Assembly (NCBI GenBank): GCA_024401395.1
Contig: JAKSLD010000030.1
Span: 1-34,258, forward strand
Source: Bacteroidales bacterium
GTDB taxonomy: Bacteria > Bacteroidota > Bacteroidia > Bacteroidales > Marinilabiliaceae
Reading direction: 5' to 3'
Length of the DNA: 34,258 nt
The translations under genes were made by a program, and so were the position numbers. The notes beneath the pieces are model-generated. The model had not been told where the DNA came from. It saw nothing but the letters and a program-made list of their open reading frames with translations, and searched no databases. Below, one piece after another: positions 14,991 to 24,615 of this stretch (position 1 is the stretch's first letter; every line of letters starts with the position of its first letter).

Positions 14991-15045
14991 CGATGAACAA
15001 GGGCCTTCTCTGGGTCTAGCCCGAGTCTAGCCCGAGGGTAGAAAG
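14991..15045 (+). repeat. 11-bp periodic GTCTAG array (copy 1)
   Basis: A conserved lead CGATGAACAAGGG precedes 11-bp-spaced units GGTCTAGCCCG and AGTCTAGCCCG (15013-15034), then AGGGTAGAAAG. The lead and the CTAG positions align without gaps to a second copy at 28333. Confidence 0.75.
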
Positions 15046-15054
15046 TGTATATAA

Positions 15055-15089
15055 AAAGAAGACCGCCTCATCGCGAGTCGGTCTTCTTT
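15055..15089 (-). terminator. Terminator of the esterase-GH43 gene
   Basis: A perfect 11-bp stem (AAAGAAGACCG at 15055-15065, CGGTCTTCTTT at 15079-15089). In the minus direction the T-rich arm runs into further Ts. It is 58 bp past the stop. Confidence 0.85.
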
Positions 15090-15146
15090 CGTTTTGTGTA
15101 AATATGTGATTTGTGAAAAGCCTGTTTCACATACCCGGATAGGGTA

Positions 15147-17375
<2,229 letters not shown>

Positions 17376-17404
17376 TTAATGGTTAGACATACTATTGAAC
17401 AATA

Positions 17405-17412
17405 CAAAAATA
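17405..17412 (-). promoter_or_regulatory. Candidate -7 box of the esterase-GH43 gene
   Basis: Minus-strand TATTTTTG fits TAnnTTTG, 44 bp upstream of the start. No TTTG at the usual -33 distance; activation by a regulator would be one explanation. Confidence 0.4.
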
Positions 17413-17473
17413 GTCATATCTGCTCGTCTGCGCTTTCGCGTACGTTACTATTTCTTTGCTCTACGATACTTTT

Positions 17474-17510
17474 AAATAAAAAAACACCTTCCCGTATGAA
17501 GAGAAGGTGT
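17474..17510 (-). terminator. Terminator of the RNase Y transcript
   Basis: Minus strand: GACACCTTC stem with GAAGGTGTT (core arms 17484-17491 and 17503-17510), loop 11 nt, then TTTTTT ATTT. It is 28 bp past the RNase Y stop. Confidence 0.85.
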
Positions 17511-17538
17511 CTCGTTGTTTATTTGAATGAAATATTGC

Positions 17539-19077
17539 CTACTTAGCGTAGCTTACTGCACGTGTCTCACGGATTACAGTAATCTTAACCTGACCAGGGT
17601 ATGTCATCTCGGTCTGGATCTTACGAGCCAAATCGTATGATATCGTCTCTGCCTCCTTGTCGGTAATCTTCTCGCTACCTACGATAACGCGAAGCTCACG
17701 ACCTGCCTGGATAGCGTATGTCTTGATAACACCTGGGTATGAGAGTGCCATGTTCTCAAGGTCGTTGAGACGCTTGATGTAAGCCTCGATAATCTCACGA
17801 CGGGCACCTGGACGGGCACCGCTGATGGCATCACAGACTTGAACGATAGGTGCAATGAGTGTCTGCATCTCAACTTCGTCGTGGTGCGCACCGATAGCAT
17901 TGCAAATCTCTGGCTTCTCCTTGTATTTCTCGGCAAGCTTCATACCGAGTATTGCGTGTGGAAGCTCTGGCTCCTCGTCGGATACCTTACCAATATCGTG
18001 CAAGAGACCGGCTCTCTTTGCTTTCTTGACGTTCAATCCAAGTTCAGATGCCATTACAGCACAGAGGTTGGCTGTTTCGCGTGCGTGCTGCAAGAGGTTC
18101 TGACCGTATGATGAACGATATTTCATCTTACCAATGAGCTTGATAAGCTCTGGGTGCAAGCCGTGGATGCTGAGGTCGATACTTGTACGCTTACCTGTCT
18201 CAAGAACCTCTTCTTCTACTTGCTTGCGAACTTTGTTGACTACCTCCTCAATACGTGCTGGGTGGATACGACCGTCTGTTACCAACTGGTGCAATGCCAA
18301 ACGGGCAATCTCACGACGCATTGGGTCAAATGCGGAGAGTACAATAGCCTCTGGGGTGTCATCAACGATGATTTCAACTCCTGTCGCTGCCTCAAGTGCA
18401 CGGATGTTACGACCCTCACGACCGATGATGCGGCCCTTGATCTCGTCCGAATCAATATGGAAAATAGTTACGGAATTCTCTATCGCTGTCTCTGTAGCAA
18501 CACGCTGTATAGTCTGGAGAACAATTTTCTTGGCCTCTTTGTTGGCGTTGATCTTGGCCTCGTCCATAATGTCGTTGACATACGACATTGCCTCAGTCTT
18601 TGCCTCTGCCTTCATGCTTTCAATGAGCTGCTCCTTTGCCTGCGCACTGCTCATGCCTGTGATGGCCTCGAGCTTCTCAACGCTCTGCTTGTGGAGCTTC
18701 TCTATTTCGTCTTTGCGCTTGTCGATTGTCTCTGCCTGCTTGTCGAGCTTCTCGCGTACAACATCAAGTTCCTTTGTCCTGCGCTGGAGTTCATTGGCTT
18801 TCTGGTCAATGCTCTGCTCCTTCTGACGGACACGGTTCTCGGCAGCAGCCATCTTCTGGTTGCGTTGGTTGATCTCTTTCTCGTTCTCTGCCTTCATGGC
18901 AAGGAATTTCTCCTTCGCTTGGAGGATCTTGTCCTTCTTGATGACTTCAGCCTCTGCCTCAGCCTCTCGGATTATCTTCTTACTGCGGTTTTTCAGTGCT
19001 GTGTTCAGAAGGAACCACATTACTCCTCCTCCCACAACAAAACCGATAAGGGTAGCTATTATTGTTGCAATTTCCAT
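17539..19077 (-). CDS. rny: Ribonuclease Y
   Basis: 512 residues, typical length. An N-terminal membrane helix (about 4-25) precedes a long charged coiled coil (about 30-190), a KH RNA-binding domain with [13 protein letters not shown] (about 213-225) and an HD phosphohydrolase domain (about 328-420) with ARETANL and LLHDIGK carrying the metal-binding His-Asp. RNase Y is a membrane-anchored endoribonuclease that starts mRNA decay in many bacteria lacking RNase E-type initiation. Here it is downstream of the ZapB-like and zapA genes on the same strand, with a 179-bp gap that holds a strongly structured sequence. A terminator follows. Confidence 0.97.
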   Translation of the reverse strand: MEIATIIATLIGFVVGGGVMWFLLNTALKNRSKKIIREAEAEAEVIKKDKILQAKEKFLAMKAENEKEINQRNQKMAAAENRVRQKEQSIDQKANELQRRTKELDVVREKLDKQAETIDKRKDEIEKLHKQSVEKLEAITGMSSAQAKEQLIESMKAEAKTEAMSYVNDIMDEAKINANKEAKKIVLQTIQRVATETAIENSVTIFHIDSDEIKGRIIGREGRNIRALEAATGVEIIVDDTPEAIVLSAFDPMRREIARLALHQLVTDGRIHPARIEEVVNKVRKQVEEEVLETGKRTSIDLSIHGLHPELIKLIGKMKYRSSYGQNLLQHARETANLCAVMASELGLNVKKAKRAGLLHDIGKVSDEEPELPHAILGMKLAEKYKEKPEICNAIGAHHDEVEMQTLIAPIVQVCDAISGARPGARREIIEAYIKRLNDLENMALSYPGVIKTYAIQAGRELRVIVGSEKITDKEAETISYDLARKIQTEMTYPGQVKITVIRETRAVSYAK

Positions 19078-19106
19078 TATGCTTAGTATTGTATATTGTA
19101 TTTTTA

Positions 19107-19235
19107 GTTATTGCCCGTTTATAAAAATAATTATGCGCTATACAACCATATCCCGTATCGCATGTGTCGCATGTAATACTCTATTAGTTGATATAGCGCG
19201 GAAAGCTATAAGTATATGTATATCAGGGAATAAAC
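19107..19235 (-). ncRNA. Structured RNA between zapA and rny, possible 6S-like RNA
   Basis: The zapA-rny gap has no reading frame but can fold as nested stems. The outer pair is GTTTATTCCC with GGGCAATAAC (19226-19235 with 19107-19116, one bulge). The inner pair is GCGCTATATCAAC with GTTGTATAGCGC (19187-19199 with 19135-19146, single bulge). Small hairpins lie inside. A closing stem, an open middle and an apical stem are the general plan of 6S RNA, and in proteobacteria the 6S gene adjoins zapA. The RNA ends are unknown and no dedicated promoter was found. It could instead be a 5' leader of rny. Confidence 0.45.
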
Positions 19236-19256
19236 TGTACCAATGTCTAAAAGGTA

Positions 19257-19574
19257 CTATTCTTCTCCCTTTAATATGTCGTCCAATCTCTGTTCGAGAC
19301 TAATCAAAGCGCTCTGTGTCTGAGCGTCTTGGTTATTATCTTTTTCCTCGTAGCAGGTGGTGATTATCTCTACCGCTGCATAGACCAAAAGGTCTTCTGA
19401 GGCGAGTTTGGTTCCTTTATACTTTTGAGCGAACTGACTTACTCGTTCCGAAAGTCTCTTTGCTGCACGACGTATGGCACTCTCACTTTCGTCTCTTACA
19501 AAGAGAACGTAGTTCTTGCCAAGTATCTCAAATGTGACTTTGCGACCTTTATTTGTATCGTTCGTATCGCTCAT
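19257..19574 (-). CDS. zapA: Cell division protein ZapA
   Basis: 105 residues from ATG 19574. It matches ZapA over its length: a short N-terminal beta region (KVTFEILGKNYVLFV), the basic helix with IRRAAKRLSERV, then a long C-terminal coiled coil. ZapA binds and bundles FtsZ at the division site. A start further upstream (GTG at 19595) is possible but unlikely, because ATG 19574 overlaps the stop of the preceding coiled-coil gene by 4 bp (ATGA), the usual sign of translational coupling. Confidence 0.9.
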   Translation of the reverse strand: MSDTNDTNKGRKVTFEILGKNYVLFVRDESESAIRRAAKRLSERVSQFAQKYKGTKLASEDLLVYAAVEIITTCYEEKDNNQDAQTQSALISLEQRLDDILKGEE

Positions 19575-19870
19575 TGATTTAGTAGTGCTATGCACTTGTC
19601 TATTTCCCGCACTAATTTTTCCATTCGCTTGCGAGCATTGTCTTTCTCAGTCTGAGATACACCTCCAGCTAAACCTGTCGCCGTCTTGTAGATGTTGAAC
19701 TTGTCAGTTACGTCTGTCAACTGACTCTCTCGTTCTTCCAACTTCGAACGTAAGTCCCTGTTTTCTTGCGCTAGGGTAATGTTCCTCTGACGTTGCTCCT
19801 CGTAACGCGTAAGTAGTTGATTAACTTTCTCTTCAAGTCTGTGAACTATTTCTACGCTGGATACACTCAT
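19571..19870 (-). CDS. Small coiled-coil protein upstream of zapA (ZapB-like)
   Basis: 99 residues from ATG 19870; a TTG one codon upstream is the alternative start. It is almost entirely heptad-like coiled coil (VHRLEEKVNQLLTRYEEQ, then LAQENRDLRSKLEERESQL), followed by a short helical tail ending in CIALLNQ. The same small gene commonly precedes zapA in Bacteroidota and has the shape of ZapB, the coiled-coil partner of ZapA. It is translationally coupled to zapA by an ATGA overlap. A division role is inferred from context, not from sequence identity. Confidence 0.75.
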   Translation of the reverse strand: MSVSSVEIVHRLEEKVNQLLTRYEEQRQRNITLAQENRDLRSKLEERESQLTDVTDKFNIYKTATGLAGGVSQTEKDNARKRMEKLVREIDKCIALLNQ

Positions 19871-19895
19871 CAAACGAATTTATTTTATGCGATTG

Positions 19896-19925
19896 CAAAG
19901 TTAATAAGTTTTTAGATATTTCCAA
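19896..19925 (-). promoter_or_regulatory. Promoter of the ZapB-like/zapA/rny run
   Basis: Minus strand TTG (19923-19925), 19 bp, TAACTTTG (19896-19903): a full consensus match 26 bp upstream of the first gene. It lies directly behind the end of the beta-barrel gene. Confidence 0.75.
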
Positions 19926-19930
19926 GCTTT

Positions 19931-22153
19931 TTAGAACAAATTCACTTTAAGACTTAACTCAACCGTAAATGGCCTTATGAAGGTGCCTGCCATAAGGTAG
20001 TTTTTGTATTTCGAAATGTCTTCTACAAGGTCGGCTGACGTGATGTTGCCACTGGCTCCTTTCTGGTTGAGTATGTTTATGACGTTCAGACTGCAGGCTA
20101 GTATTGAATTGGGTGTCCAGTCTATACCGCCGAAGGTCTCGCATCTCGATTTGAAGTAGAGTGAATTGGTCCTGTTGATGTACTGTTTGCTGATGTATCT
20201 CGCACTTAGCCAGAACTTCCAGTTCTTTAGCTTGTACGATGGGTCTACGCTTATCTCTGTCTTGTGGAGATTGGTCACGTTGTTGTCGCTGAAGTCGTAA
20301 TGCTCGGTCACTCCGTCACTGAAGGTGGGCGAGAATGTGAAATTCTTGTAGAGTGGGTTCCTGATGGCAAATTCTAGATGTAGCGAGAACCCGTTCCCGG
20401 CTTCTATCATGGCATCGGTGGTCCAGCCTACCGACTGTATGTCGTATTGTATCGGCATCGTCAGGGACTCGGAGAAGCCGACAGGGTTGCCGTTGGCTTC
20501 TTTCTGCAGTTCGTGCTGGAACATGGTCCTGGTCGTGTAGTTGGTCTGGGAAATGTATACTACTTGTGATACTATGTTGACCCAGTTGTTTGCATAGGAT
20601 AACCCTCCTTGGGCAAATTTGGTCATCGTTGGCTTGTCGTTGGGGCGTGTGTAGCCGCCGTAGTCGAATAGGGATTTGCCGACTCTGGTGATTACTCCTT
20701 GCCCCATGGCTGATATGCCGTGGGCTATCTTGTAGTTGGCGTTGATGCCTATGGCTCCGTTTATGTATGATGCGTTGATTTTTGTTTTCTGCCCGTTGCT
20801 GACGCTGTAGTCTATCTTCCTGACGTTGGTCTCTTTGTCGCCGACTTCCCCGTTGGCGGAATGGCCGTGGAGTATGTTGCTTTCTGCCCTTATGAAACCG
20901 TCAAGAGATAGGTTGTCTGTCGCCTTGAGGCTGTTCTTTATGTATAGCGCGGTCTTGTTTTCACGACCTTCGTAATATTCTCCTGATGTGTTGAAGTTGT
21001 AGAACGCTTGCCCATGTCGGTAGAGCAACTTTGGGTCTGCCTTTACTTCGTGCGCGAAATTCGCAGAGGATACTACTACTTTGTTGTTGTCGTAGTGATA
21101 GTCTATGCCGATTCTCCATAGGTTGTTCTCTTTCCCTATCTGTAGCTCGGCGTTGTTCATCAGGGTGTACTCTTCTGTCGCGTAGTGCGAAAGGGTTCTT
21201 CTCTGTAGCTTGCCTGTAAATAGACTCCCGTCTTCATAGCTATACCCGCTGTCGTCCTGTACGGTCTCTATGCCGCCTATGCTGTGTAGCCCGCGATTGC
21301 ATGTGCCGCCTTTGTATCTGCTCCTGATGTCTAGGTGGATGTAGTCTTGTGGACTCTCGTTTTTCAGATAGCGCCCAAGGGTAAAGGTGAGATGGTCGGT
21401 CTTGTCGCGACTGCCGTCTCTGAAATTCATGGTGGTCAGTTCGCCTGTCAGACAGTCCTTGAAATAGAATTCTCTTATTTCTGGCAGGTATGAGTCTTTG
21501 CCAAGGGAGAACCCGTCTGCCTCTTTTACATCGCCGTTGCCCACGAAAATGAATGGACCGTAGTTCTCGCTTATGCTGACGTAGTCTACGTGCTGGTATG
21601 TCAGCGCTATCTCTCCGTCGGCTGTGTTTCTCGATAGGGTGGCTTTGTAGAACTGGTGCCTGTCTTTGTATTTGGGGTAGATGATATGGTTCGACCCGGG
21701 GTCTATGTTCTGGTAGGTGCTCAGTGAGAAGCCAATGCCTTTCCTCCCGATAGGACCGGTGATGTTGAAATCTATTTTGTGCTGACCGAAGGTGCCTAAT
21801 GTGTAGACCATGGAACTGCGGACTACTTGGCTCCATGTCTTGTTGTAGCTGTCGACGAAGGTGTTTATCTCTCCGTATCTCAATGCCGTCTCCATCGGGT
21901 TCATCTTGCCGGTAGAGTTCGCACTGACGCCTCCGTGCCACGATTTGTATGGGAATAGTTGGTATTTGAAGTAGGATACAGGCATACCGTCCTCGAATAT
22001 CTGCACGGCAGACAGGGTATTGGTGGGCAGCCCGAGAGATACTTCTCTCGGTTTGCTGTCAGATGAGGCGTTGAGCATGATATTGTTGTTCTGTGCCCAA
22101 GTTATCATCTGCAACAAAAGCAATATAGCTAATGTCGAATATAGTCTGATCAT
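19931..22153 (-). CDS. TonB-dependent-receptor-like outer membrane beta-barrel protein
   Basis: 740 residues. A signal peptide (about 1-20) precedes a short region that resembles part of a plug domain (EVSLGLPTNTLSAVQIFEDG), and the rest is rich in alternating aromatic and polar strands, ending in ELSLKVNLF with the terminal Phe typical of outer membrane barrels. The N-terminal carboxypeptidase-regulatory domain and a recognisable TonB box, found in most Bacteroidota TonB receptors, were not seen. It is therefore either a diverged receptor or a barrel with a reduced plug. No SusD-like partner is adjacent. Substrate is unknown. Its bases look somewhat more GC-rich than its neighbours, judged by eye only. 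Confidence 0.75.
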   Translation of the reverse strand: MIRLYSTLAILLLLQMITWAQNNNIMLNASSDSKPREVSLGLPTNTLSAVQIFEDGMPVSYFKYQLFPYKSWHGGVSANSTGKMNPMETALRYGEINTFVDSYNKTWSQVVRSSMVYTLGTFGQHKIDFNITGPIGRKGIGFSLSTYQNIDPGSNHIIYPKYKDRHQFYKATLSRNTADGEIALTYQHVDYVSISENYGPFIFVGNGDVKEADGFSLGKDSYLPEIREFYFKDCLTGELTTMNFRDGSRDKTDHLTFTLGRYLKNESPQDYIHLDIRSRYKGGTCNRGLHSIGGIETVQDDSGYSYEDGSLFTGKLQRRTLSHYATEEYTLMNNAELQIGKENNLWRIGIDYHYDNNKVVVSSANFAHEVKADPKLLYRHGQAFYNFNTSGEYYEGRENKTALYIKNSLKATDNLSLDGFIRAESNILHGHSANGEVGDKETNVRKIDYSVSNGQKTKINASYINGAIGINANYKIAHGISAMGQGVITRVGKSLFDYGGYTRPNDKPTMTKFAQGGLSYANNWVNIVSQVVYISQTNYTTRTMFQHELQKEANGNPVGFSESLTMPIQYDIQSVGWTTDAMIEAGNGFSLHLEFAIRNPLYKNFTFSPTFSDGVTEHYDFSDNNVTNLHKTEISVDPSYKLKNWKFWLSARYISKQYINRTNSLYFKSRCETFGGIDWTPNSILACSLNVINILNQKGASGNITSADLVEDISKYKNYLMAGTFIRPFTVELSLKVNLF

Positions 22154-22202
22154 TTATGATTAGGTGTGTTAACTGCTGCGCAAAATGTTTGCCATAGCTT
22201 CA

Positions 22203-22210
22203 CAAATGTA
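22203..22210 (-). promoter_or_regulatory. Candidate -7 box of the beta-barrel gene
   Basis: Minus-strand TACATTTG fits TAnnTTTG and is 49 bp upstream of the start codon. No clear -33 element. Confidence 0.4.
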
Positions 22211-22253
22211 GTAATATTTTTATGCCGTATTACTTTTGTGATGTAATTATTTC

Positions 22254-22261
22254 TATCTTTG
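22254..22261 (+). promoter_or_regulatory. Candidate -7 box of the DUF1294 gene
   Basis: TATCTTTG fits TAnnTTTG, 25 bp before the start. A second possible box, TACTTTTG, lies at 22231-22238. Confidence 0.4.
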
Positions 22262-22286
22262 TTACAGATAAGCCTAATAGTAGTAT

Positions 22287-22550
22287 ATGACCGATACCTT
22301 ATTTATTTACCTGGTAGTAATAAATTTCATAGCTTTCCTTGTCTACGGAATAGATAAGTATAAGGCTATTAAGAAGAAGTGGCGTATCCCTGAATCCACA
22401 TTGATAGCATTGGCTGTCGTGGGTGGTGGATTGGGAGCTTTTTTGGCTATGAAGGCTTTCCGCCACAAGACTCAGCATGTTAAGTTTACTGTTCTTGTGC
22501 CTTTGTCGCTCGTCCTTTGGGTGGTTGGGTTGATGTTCTGTCTGCTGTAG
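22287..22550 (+). CDS. DUF1294 small membrane protein
   Basis: 87 residues. Two or three membrane helices (about 5-22, 38-56 and 67-86) flank the family signature DKYKAIKKKWRIPE (about 24-37) and the segment FRHKTQHVKF. DUF1294 proteins are widespread inner membrane proteins of unknown function. It is monocistronic, divergent from the beta-barrel gene, and followed by an 11-bp repeat array. Confidence 0.9.
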   Translation: MTDTLFIYLVVINFIAFLVYGIDKYKAIKKKWRIPESTLIALAVVGGGLGAFLAMKAFRHKTQHVKFTVLVPLSLVLWVVGLMFCLL

Positions 22551-22595
22551 AGTGCTTTCTAAAACTTTTTCTCTATTTTCTTCTTACTACGCATC

Positions 22596-22639
22596 CTTAA
22601 CGCTCTCTTAACGCTCCCTTAATGCACGCTTAATACACA
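22596..22639 (+). repeat. 11-bp periodic CTTAA array (copy 2)
   Basis: Four adjacent 11-mers: CTTAACGCTCT, CTTAACGCTCC, CTTAATGCACG, CTTAATACACA. They show the same order as copy 1: CTTAAC units first, then CTTAAT. They are followed by GCTGTTTTTCGC rather than a -7 box. Confidence 0.85.
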
Positions 22640-22716
22640 CGCTGTTTTTCGCTTGCCCATAATCTAATTATTTAGTATTATTATATAAGTAGGTGATTCG
22701 TCCTTGTAGTAAAACG

Positions 22717-22751
22717 AAAAAAGGGCCTGCAGATGTTATTCTGCACGACCC
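22717..22751 (-). terminator. Terminator of the carbonic anhydrase gene
   Basis: Minus strand: GGG/CCC and TGCAGA/TCTGCA stems with an internal mismatch (22723-22751), loop ATAACA, followed by six T. Confidence 0.8.
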
Positions 22752-22780
22752 TCCTTCATTATGTCAAATGACAGATCTAT

Positions 22781-23482
22781 TTACTTATTGAATGTTACGC
22801 TGCCGTCATGAACGTTGTAGTATGCACCGATGACTGTTGTCTTGCCAGCCTCTACAAGCTCCTTGACATTGTTTCTTGCCAAGATGCGGTCAACTTGTGC
22901 CTTTGTGTTTGTCTTGATGGCATCGTCAAGCTGCTCTGGCTTGCCGACAAACTCTTTGACGTCTTCGCGGATTACTGCCAACAATTCGTCTACCTTGCTG
23001 TTGTCGTCTTCCTCGAGCTCTGTGATGGCTCCTGTAACACCACCGCATGACTCATGTCCCATAACTACAAGGATCTTAACGCCGAGGTGCTCGAGTGCGT
23101 AATCTACACTGCCCATTACTACGTCGTCATTAACTGAGTTGCCTGCTGTGCGGATAACGAAGATATCGCCGATACCCTGGTCGAAGATGAATTCTGCTGG
23201 TACTCGTGAGTCTGAACATGTTACAACTGCAGCAAATGGTGCCTGGTGTGGAGCCACTTCTGTAATTCTCTTCTTGTCGGCATGTGGGAAAACAAGTTCA
23301 TCAGCAACGTAACGTGCATTGCCTGCCTCAAGACGGGCAAGTGCCTCTGCTGGTGTGTTGACCTCCTTCATGGCTGTCTCAATAGCGACTTTCTTTGCGT
23401 TGTCTGCAGATGTCTCTGCATTGTTCTTGCAGCTTGCAAAAAGTGCTGCTGCAATGGCCGAAGCCATAATAAGCTTTTTCAT
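22781..23482 (-). CDS. Beta-class carbonic anhydrase, exported lipoprotein
   Basis: 233 residues from ATG 23482. Residues 1-18 form a lipoprotein signal with lipobox LFASC (C18), followed by an Asn/Ala/Ser linker. The enzyme domain (about 42-233) has the zinc ligands and dyad of beta carbonic anhydrases: C89, D91 and R93 in CSDSR, H143 and C146 in GHESCGG. It converts CO2 and bicarbonate, apparently in the periplasm. A longer frame starts at 23548, but it would put 22 hydrophilic residues before the signal and would cover the probable promoter (TAAATTTG at 23530-23537), so 23482 is preferred. The CA gene is a single transcription unit, divergent from the EamA gene. Confidence 0.93.
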   Translation of the reverse strand: MKKLIMASAIAAALFASCKNNAETSADNAKKVAIETAMKEVNTPAEALARLEAGNARYVADELVFPHADKKRITEVAPHQAPFAAVVTCSDSRVPAEFIFDQGIGDIFVIRTAGNSVNDDVVMGSVDYALEHLGVKILVVMGHESCGGVTGAITELEEDDNSKVDELLAVIREDVKEFVGKPEQLDDAIKTNTKAQVDRILARNNVKELVEAGKTTVIGAYYNVHDGSVTFNK

Positions 23483-23529
23483 TTTCAGGTTTTCTATTTT
23501 GTCCGACTCTATGTCGGTTTTTCGGGACG

Positions 23530-23537
23530 CAAATTTA
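23530..23537 (-). promoter_or_regulatory. Candidate -7 box of the carbonic anhydrase gene
   Basis: Minus-strand TAAATTTG fits TAnnTTTG, 47 bp upstream of the preferred start. It supports start 23482 over 23548. Confidence 0.5.
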
Positions 23538-23602
23538 GTGGCAATCATAATACGTTATTCTGCCTGAAAGTGCAAAAAATGTTATAATTTCATTCATATA
23601 TT

Positions 23603-23643
23603 AAGTGTTACACTTATAGTGTCATTATTTCTCTCTAATTTTG
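23603..23643 (+). promoter_or_regulatory. EamA gene promoter with overlapping palindromes
   Basis: TAATTTTG (23636-23643) is a perfect -7 box, 28 bp before the start. At the place of the -33 element are two overlapping palindromes, AAGTG-TTA-CACTT (23603-23615) and ACACT-TAT-AGTGT (23610-23622). These are plausible operator sites for a dimeric regulator; none is identifiable. Confidence 0.5.
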
Positions 23644-23671
23644 CAGACGTAATTATAATCAACCTCAAGTC

Positions 23672-24562
23672 ATGCGTTCAACTAAATTGTCATTCCATGT
23701 CTTGGCTATCGTAATAGTCATTTTCTGGGGTACTACTTTCGTGTCAACTAAAATGCTCATTCTGGCAGGGCTGACTCCTGCTGTTATTTTCACCGTCCGT
23801 TTCATAGTGGCCTATCTCCTTATTCTATTTATATCGCATAAGAAGATGTGGTGTGATTCAATAAAGGATGAACTGGCTATGGCTGGCCTCGGTATAACAG
23901 GTGGTAGCCTCTACTTCCTGGCTGAGAATATGGCTCTGGAATATACAACGGCAACTAATACGTCTCTTATCGTGTGCTCGTGTCCTTTGTTCGCGTCGCT
24001 TTTCTGTGCGTGGTTTGCTCATGAGCACCAGTCTAAGACTCAATGGATGGGTACCATACTGGCGTTTATTGGTATGGCGGTTGTCGTCCTCAATGGTCGT
24101 TTCGTGCTTAATCTCAATCCAGTAGGTGATGTGCTTGCTTTCATTGCCTGTATCTGTTGGGCTATATACTCGCTGCTTATCAAGAAGGTGGGGCATAAAT
24201 ATTCTAGTCAGCTTATTACCCGTAAGGTGTTTGCCTATGGCGTGCTGACGATTATTCCTTATTTCTTCTTCCGTTCTAACGAGATACCTGCAGATTTCAA
24301 TGTGTTCCTGGAACCAACTGTATGGGGTAATCTGGCGTTCCTTTCAATAGTGGCTAGCTTTATATGCTACCTGTTATGGACTGTCTGTATCCATCGCTTG
24401 GGTACTATCGAGGCTACAAATTATGTATACCTCAATCCAATGGCTACGATTGTTGCAGCCTCTATAGTATTGGGTGAAGTCATAACTGTTTGGTTTATTC
24501 TTGGTTCTTCTCTTATATTGCTTGGTCTTTGGTTCAGTAATAAGAAATCGATAAAAAAATAG
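23672..24562 (+). CDS. EamA/DMT-superfamily transporter
   Basis: 296 residues with ten predicted membrane helices in two EamA repeats (about 8-138 and 150-290). The N-terminal FWGTTFVSTKMLI and the GGSLYFLAENMALEYTTATNTSLI segment are typical of the drug/metabolite transporter superfamily, which exports metabolites or amino acids across the inner membrane. The substrate cannot be told. The last residues are a lysine-rich cytoplasmic tail. It is transcribed towards the M16 gene, which has its own promoter candidate overlapping the stop. Confidence 0.9.
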   Translation: MRSTKLSFHVLAIVIVIFWGTTFVSTKMLILAGLTPAVIFTVRFIVAYLLILFISHKKMWCDSIKDELAMAGLGITGGSLYFLAENMALEYTTATNTSLIVCSCPLFASLFCAWFAHEHQSKTQWMGTILAFIGMAVVVLNGRFVLNLNPVGDVLAFIACICWAIYSLLIKKVGHKYSSQLITRKVFAYGVLTIIPYFFFRSNEIPADFNVFLEPTVWGNLAFLSIVASFICYLLWTVCIHRLGTIEATNYVYLNPMATIVAASIVLGEVITVWFILGSSLILLGLWFSNKKSIKK

Positions 24563-24591
24563 TTGATGTGAAATATTTTGATATATATTTG
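24563..24591 (+). promoter_or_regulatory. Promoter candidate of the M16 peptidase gene
   Basis: TTG (24563-24565), 18 bp, TATATTTG (24584-24591), 24 bp before the start. Spacing is one base shorter than usual. Confidence 0.5.
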
Positions 24592-24615
24592 TATTTCGCA
24601 TAGCAATAATACGTC

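Noticed and set aside
18154-19086. 310-codon plus-strand frame, Leu/Cys-rich
   Set aside because: It is the shadow of the RNase Y coiled coil, and its composition is explained by Lys/Glu codons read in reverse.
21240-21941. 233-codon minus-strand frame rich in Arg, Gln and His
   Set aside because: It lies out of frame inside the beta-barrel gene on the same strand. Its composition is abnormal and no domain is seen.
23483-23548. 22-residue N-terminal extension of the carbonic anhydrase
   Set aside because: The lipoprotein signal starts only at 23482, and a -7 box lies inside the extension.
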